Assembly (NCBI GenBank): GCA_032622095.1
Contig: CP136067.1
Coordinates: forward strand, 199,356,052-199,420,051
Source: Siphonodentalium dalli
Lineage: Eukaryota > Mollusca > Scaphopoda > Gadilida > Siphonodentaliidae
Length of the DNA stretch: 64,000 nt
Reading direction: 5' to 3'
In this document: positions 59,232 through 64,000 of the stretch, one piece after another
Layout: every line of letters begins with the position of its first letter
Position numbering within the stretch: position 1 is the first letter of the stretch
Made by a program: the position numbers and the translations under genes
Notes under the pieces: model-generated
The model's database searches: none
The model's input: the letters and a program-made list of their open reading frames with translations, nothing else
Told to the model about the DNA's origin: nothing

Positions 59232-59611
59232 CCCTTTACCCAACAAAACGGCCAAAACCGGCCAAATAAAGCTTCAACAGCCTAAAATATCTTCGGTCTG
59301 TCTCAATAGAACCATACAAATATGGATATCATTGGAACCGGCTCCTTGACCACATTGTGATAGTTACAGTTATGCCCTGTGCCAATGCATTCTCATATAT
59401 ATGCGAGTCGACCATAGGTCGCCTCGCATATATAAGAGAATGCATTGGCCTAAAAAAAATCTTTTTTAATACTTTTTACCATTTTTTCTTACATTCTTTA
59501 ACAATTTTATAATTTGTAATGTGTTAAGCCAATGCATTCTCTTATATATGCGAGGCGACTCACATATATAAGAGAAAACATTGGCACAGGGCCCTTCTGT
59601 TGGGTAAAGGG
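59232..59611. mobile_element. MITE with TTAA target duplication, second complete copy
   Basis: Termini CCCTTTACCCAACAAAACGG and TGTTGGGTAAAGGG are flanked by TTAA on both sides (59228-59231, 59612-59615). It is inverted relative to the copy in the LINE and ~380 bp long. It contains the same two CTCTTATATATGCGAG palindromes; the right palindrome has lost part of its loop. Confidence 0.88.
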
Positions 59612-59615
59612 TTAA

Positions 59616-60137
59616 GTAGTTTTCATCTAAACTTTCCACCTCCTGAGATAACTCAGATATGGAAACCCCTTGACATCTTCCACTGTTTATTATCACATTG
59701 CAGAATCTGTTTTATCCAGAAACACGTCGTCAGTATAAAAACTTCAAATTCGGAGACAAAATGGTTGATCAATGCTGATAAATAACACCTATGCATGTAT
59801 TTGCTTCAACTGTCAACAAGCATATTTGGCTCATGCAGCAAGAATATTTTAACATCACAAAATGTTCAATTTGCCTTCGATTGAATGGTAATTTATAGGT
59901 AATCATCATATTCATTAAGCTTTCCTCAGGGTGTGAATCATTTTATAAATACGCCATAACCCACTTGGGTATCTGTAAACAAAATACAGACTGCATAGCT
60001 GGCCGCCTTGGTCTGTATTTCTTGTAATGAGACCACCGATAAAAAATAGACAGAAAAATGACACTTTTTTCAATGACCTTGACCTTAGTGGTTTACCTTG
60101 ACCCTATATATCCTATTGACCAAGTTCATTTGATGGA
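59616..60137. other. no recognised gene
   Basis: A/T-rich spacer between two DNA elements; nothing recognised. Confidence 0.4.
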
Positions 60138-60145
60138 CCATTGAT

Positions 60146-61498
60146 TAGTGCTGAAACGGATATCCGGATAACAACCGGCTACTGTCGGCAACCGGTTGAA
60201 CTACGATCAACCTGTTAACCGCTATGTAATACATACATGCAATGCCACTGATAAAAACTAACGTATTCAGGTCCTTAATCGGCATAGGCTGATAACAGTA
60301 GCTTTTAAACAAGGGTACTTTATCAATTTTGCTACAAACGTTATCACTCAGAGGGGTATACATTCGAAATTACGCGTATTAAAAGTCAAAATCTGGTGCC
60401 AGATCAAAAGTCTTTCCATGAATGGCAGATTACATAGTCTGGCATCGGCGGCTAAACATCAAAGATGCATGACGTCATCTTTGATGTTCCGATGTCCGGT
60501 AAAACATGTGCACGGACGCCACTGGGTCATCGGCAAAGATCAATACAATCGTTTTCACAGCAGTACGGCATGGTCATTTGACATCTACTCTTCGACTGAC
60601 TACTTGTAGACAGTATCATGGATACCCAAGAAATGAGTAAATCAGATGTCTCGGCACATTTCAAAGAGAAATTGGCAGGATGCAAACTCTGAGAACCAAC
60701 CCTATTTACATACGCTCGGTCTATACTTCGAACATTACTGAGTTTGAGTAATCTCAGTCGATGAAGTTCAAATGAACTCGAATCAAAGTGGTGTTCCTGT
60801 GCAGTCGGACTTATTTGCATACTAATGACTAATTCTCAGCATTTGATTGTCTTCTAACAGAAAACACTGTTTTCAGCAGGTTTTCAGCTGTTTTTAAAAT
60901 TTTCATTTGTTAACTTCATAAAGTTCACAAACTTTATAATTGTGTTTATCGGTCGTCAGTCATCCTATCCATCTCAAATTGCCAAAGAACACCCAGCAGT
61001 TAAAATACCTGAGTCACATGACTTAATAATCAATAATCGGCCAGTCTCGTAATCGCTATAATGGCAATAAAAAACTGCCGATATTTGCATGTACGAACAT
61101 ATGTATATACGTGTAGGTCACACAATATTCTTCCCAAAATAACAAGTCAGGTAGCAGTCGCAACTGCAGTACAAACAGGTCAAGCATGACATGATGACAC
61201 GTCTATTTATAAACACTGCGAGTTTTAGTTCACTGTGTTATCTGCCAAGTTGTCAAAACGTGGCTTTGTGACGTTCGTGTTTGGTGATTTACATTCGTTT
61301 AATACCAGCTCTGTCTGTGTAAACATTACGCGAGTTTGCCATAAAGTTAATAATCAAATTATGCTGATATATTGGTACATATTATGGTGTAAATAATCAG
61401 TGTAAAGTCATAGGTTGAAAATAGCGGATAACCGGTTATGATCCGGTTACACGTCGCGGTTAACCGGCTACAAAAATAGGTCAACCGTTTCAGCACTA
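60146..61498. mobile_element. hAT-type MITE with exact 8-bp target duplication
   Basis: Ends are TAGTGCTGAAACGG and the exact inverse CCGTTTCAGCACTA. CCATTGAT flanks both sides (60138-60145, 61499-61506), the 8-bp duplication known for hAT elements. Subterminal regions are rich in AACCGG/CCGGTT words, plausible transposase binding sites. The interior includes a palindrome CATCAAAGATG...CATCTTTGATG near 60465. No BED finger or hAT dimerisation domain, so non-autonomous. Confidence 0.88.
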
Positions 61499-61859
61499 CC
61501 ATTGATTGCACTATGAGTTCACATCATTTATTCAAACACAAGTCTAATTGTTTCCAAACCGCGGCATTTTTTCACTTTTCCCCAAATATTTTATGCCGTT
61601 ACCATGGAAACCAGAAATTCTCCTGAACCATGACTCGCAGTCTGGGCACCCCCCTCCAAAATTGTTTCCCCATATCCCATATCGGCAAAGTTTCATGCTT
61701 TAATCCGGTCTGTCACAATTTTGCTGAATTTTGACCCTAAATGACTGGGCTATAAAGATACCCAAGCAGGTTATAACCTATACATATTAAATCATGGTCG
61801 TTTTGAATCAAATTTAACATTTTGCATCATCTTATATCAAATTAAATCTTGACCGCTCC

Positions 61860-62290
61860 GAGAAGAAAATTTATTAAATGTCCCCATACCATCAAGATAC
61901 AACATTTCTTCAAAATACCCTTTTTTATCAGAATCGATTTATTGCAACAAAATAATTCTAACCACTGTCAACTATTGTATCATATTTCCCAATTTTTTTA
62001 TTTATCAACATTTTGTTCAACAAAATATTGCCGTATTATCACTAAAGTATCACAAATTTGACAGTATTACCACTTGATTTTATAGTTATCCATCTTCATC
62101 CACAATTTTGTCCAAGGCCCTCTGTTTGACCATGTATTTCTGGGCCACATATTATTATACATCTCAAATTTCAAAAATCGATTTCTGATCACTCTGAGCT
62201 TTGATGGGTGGGTTCCTCGACTCGATTTAAATATTTTTTACCCCCCAAGCTTAAGAAATTGTAATTTAGGAGCGTAGGATCAGATTAAGT
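61860..62290 (+). repeat. dispersed repeat family 'R3', second forward copy
   Basis: Ordered blocks shared with the copy at 15.29 kb and inverted at 3.19 kb. This copy retains AACATTTTGTTCAACAAAAT and GTATTATCACTAAAGTATCAC, which the 15-kb copy has lost but the 3-kb copy keeps in diverged form. Confidence 0.6.
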
Positions 62291-62937
62291 ACCTTTAACA
62301 ATTATCAGGATTATCACCCTGCACATTTATTTGGGACTGGATGGTTATCTGAAACACAAGACAAGTACTCACAAAGAAGTAAAAATCTCGAGATAATGCA
62401 TTTATAGTTACCATTTGTCTAATAACAAATAAAACTTTGCAGAAACAGCGGTGTCCTTTGGAACTGTTAGTGACAGCTTTATTGACCATAATATCAAATT
62501 GGTGTAGCCTAAAGGGAAGGGTGCAAAATAGGAACATAACAGATAGACAACAGTCATTTACTGTGCACAATTTATTATTAGGGATAAAATATTGATCATT
62601 CTAAGTTAACAGCAGTTTCATAGCCTGGTTTATGAACCCCCTCCTAGAACTTAATAGCCTGGTTTATGAACCCCCTCCTACAATATTTTTCTCAATATTG
62701 TATTTAAAAAACAAAAAACAAATTACAATATAATGCATGTGGTCACAGTAGCGAAAAAATAATTGATGACAATCTCTTTTTCGCTTTCACATTCTTTTCC
62801 ATTATTAATACAGATTTATGGGAAGAAATACCTCAATTTGATTTTTGTAATTTGAGTAAAATGTATTGTATTAACAAATCTTGTGAAATTCATGAACAAT
62901 ATTGTTGTCAGCTGGTCAAGCCTGATTATAGCGTGTC

Positions 62938-63033
62938 TGTCATTTGCAGAATGAGGTCCCCAGAGGGTGAATTTAGTTACGCTATCCCGCACAGCGGACC
63001 AGCATCACTAAATTCACCCTCTGGAAAGTTTCT
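62938..63033. repeat. hairpin, family member 2 (decayed)
   Basis: CCAGAGGGTGAATTTAGT (62960-62977) pairs exactly with ACTAAATTCACCCTCTGG (63007-63024). The outer CAGAATGAGG arm has lost its partner, so this copy is older than the others. Confidence 0.75.
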
Positions 63034-63220
63034 TTATTATCAAATTTATATAGAAACTTCTTCACATAGATTCTATTTCTTTTTTAGTTTAGTTTTTCTA
63101 CATCCCCAAATTAGCAGACGACACATTGCATAATCAAAGTTCCCAATGGGTGTATATCACAAAATTCACCATTTGGGAACTTCAATCTGAGTCTATGTCT
63201 CCCATAGCAGATGAGGCCAA

Positions 63221-63312
63221 GCAGAATGAGGTCCCCAGAGGGTGAATTTAGTGATGCTATCCAGTTATGTGGGATAGTGTCACTAATTCACCCTCTGGGA
63301 ACCTCATTCTGC
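63221..63312. repeat. hairpin, family member 3
   Basis: GCAGAATGAGGT and CCCAGAGGGTGAATT pair with their inverses ending CCTCATTCTGC; the loop is TATCCAGTTATGTGGGATA. Nearly perfect arms. Confidence 0.85.
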
Positions 63313-63426
63313 AACCCAAATGTTCGTAAACCAGACTATTTTATTGTTGTGGCCTAAGGAAACAAATTAATAGAATATTTTCACTCCCTTGGCACAGCCT
63401 GAAAATATTTAACAATATATAATATA

Positions 63427-63630
63427 CAGTAATGCCCAAAGTAATTGACCACTTAACCACAGCATAATTATGGGTAATTTTTCAGGATTTAGTCGGAAAT
63501 ATGGCTTGTTGCCATTCATCAGAAAGCTCTCGCCGAGAGCTTTCCGATGAATGGCAACAAGCCATATTTCCGACTAAATCCTGAAAAATTACCCATAATT
63601 CTAAGTGGTCAATTACTTTGGGCATTACTG
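63427..63630. mobile_element. Tc1/mariner-type foldback MITE
   Basis: The 204-bp element is almost wholly palindromic. Ends are CAGTAATGCCCAAAGTAATT and its inverse, flanked by TA on both sides, with arms of about 95 bp meeting at AGCTCTCGCCGAGAGCT. One small insertion (ACCACAGC region) interrupts the left arm. Ends starting CAGT with TA duplication are typical of Tc1/mariner MITEs. It lies just after the stop of the minus-strand exon and could be transcribed in its 3' untranslated region. Confidence 0.88.
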
Positions 63631-63648
63631 TAAGACAATACAAATAAA

Positions 63649-64000
63649 TTATGCAATATCCATAGAATCTTCACTGATATGAGAAACATCACTTTGTTTG
63701 AGTTCATTTACAGTTGTCATGGGAACAATGTTTTGATCTTTTTGGCATTCCGTCTGCTCATTTGATTCCATGCCAATGAATGAGGACGCACATGCATTAC
63801 TGACAGCGTCAGTGGGTAGTTCTGAGGAGAACACATTATCACCTGAAGTAACCTCCCTTTGACTGTTAGTCGTCACTGATGGAACTGTCTGTTTTTCCAT
63901 GTCGATCTCGCAGACATCATCTGACATAACTGTCAGCTGATCTTTTATATTTTGGTTAGATAATGAGACATCACTTGTGTCAGCAGATGGCTCATCGCCC
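63649..64000 (-). CDS. C-terminal coding exon of an unidentified protein, running off the window
   Basis: The frame is open from the window edge to a TAA. It includes DEPSADTSDVSLSNQNIKDQ, then MSDDVCEIDMEKQTVPSV, and ends SDVSHISEDSMDIA. Composition is acidic and rich in Ser/Thr/Asn/Gln with few hydrophobic runs, as in disordered tails of nuclear or signalling proteins. The Met at 63927 is in frame but the frame extends past it, so the N-terminus lies outside. No domain is recognised. On the same strand AATAAA about 300 bp downstream (near 63342) could end the transcript, which would place the foldback MITE in the 3' untranslated region. It could also be a chance or repeat-derived frame. Confidence 0.5.
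   Translation of the reverse strand, partial: GDEPSADTSDVSLSNQNIKDQLTVMSDDVCEIDMEKQTVPSVTTNSQREVTSGDNVFSSELPTDAVSNACASSFIGMESNEQTECQKDQNIVPMTTVNELKQSDVSHISEDSMDIA

Larger units (their letters stand above)
62623..63336. mobile_element. possible TIR element carrying two hairpins
   Basis: GCCTGGTTTATGAAC at the left (present twice, at 62623 and 62657) faces GTTCGTAAACCAGAC at the right, with TA outside both ends. Inside are hairpins of the GAATGAGGTCCCCAGAG family. Boundaries are tentative because the left end is duplicated. Confidence 0.45.

Overview
The window is eukaryotic. It has introns with GT/AG boundaries, metazoan-type genes, several retrotransposon and DNA-transposon classes, and long tandem arrays. 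The mobile-element mix and a DHRS11-like gene suggest an invertebrate animal, plausibly a marine mollusc or other lophotrochozoan. That placement is inference; no ribosomal or mitochondrial marker is present. Host coding sequence is sparse, and most bases belong to repeats.

Layout. 1-9.5 kb: dispersed repeats, a minus-strand LINE relic (4.04-6.23 kb), a purine-rich degenerate repeat and a 201-bp tandem duplication. 9.57-12.26 kb: a TIR element with a TAA target duplication, holding a minus-strand CxxC reading frame, a nested TA-flanked TIR element and a foldback. 16.5-29.4 kb: three plus-strand exons of a DHRS11-like short-chain dehydrogenase/reductase. Its first intron holds a ~10.6-kb array of a 64/66-bp minisatellite with ~1.94- and ~2.07-kb higher-order duplications. 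Its second intron holds a 52-bp minisatellite and a foldback MITE, and a 1.29-kb TIR element lies just after exon 3. 31.4-35.1 kb: a LINE on the minus strand, split by a TTAA-flanked MITE and by a 1.48-kb element built of CTTAAG palindromes. 36.4-36.7 kb: a first exon resembling SWIM-type zinc-finger proteins.

39.15-52.81 kb: the most unusual object. It is a 13.66-kb LTR-bounded element with TG...CA LTRs, a 4-bp target duplication, a tRNA-Ser-like primer-binding site and a CRE-like box. It contains two tandem bodies, each with a ~2.6-kb leader and a long reading frame for a coiled-coil then acidic, internally repetitive protein. I recognise no protease, reverse transcriptase, RNase H, integrase or CCHC knuckle in it. 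It sits inside a ~75-bp minisatellite that resumes on its other side and is itself interrupted by a 1.1-kb TIR element.

54.7-56.4 kb: a pogo/Tigger/jerky-like transposase gene with an intact DDD triad, followed out of frame by a PHD-like finger. 57.2-64 kb: a LINE C-terminal relic, several perfect or near-perfect hairpins, a second TTAA MITE, a hAT-type MITE with an exact 8-bp target duplication, a Tc1/mariner-type foldback, and at the right edge the last coding exon of an unidentified minus-strand gene.

The genes do not form a pathway. The window is a record of nested insertions and tandem amplification around a few host exons. All coordinates, repeat matches and motif calls were made by eye, without alignment software or database search.
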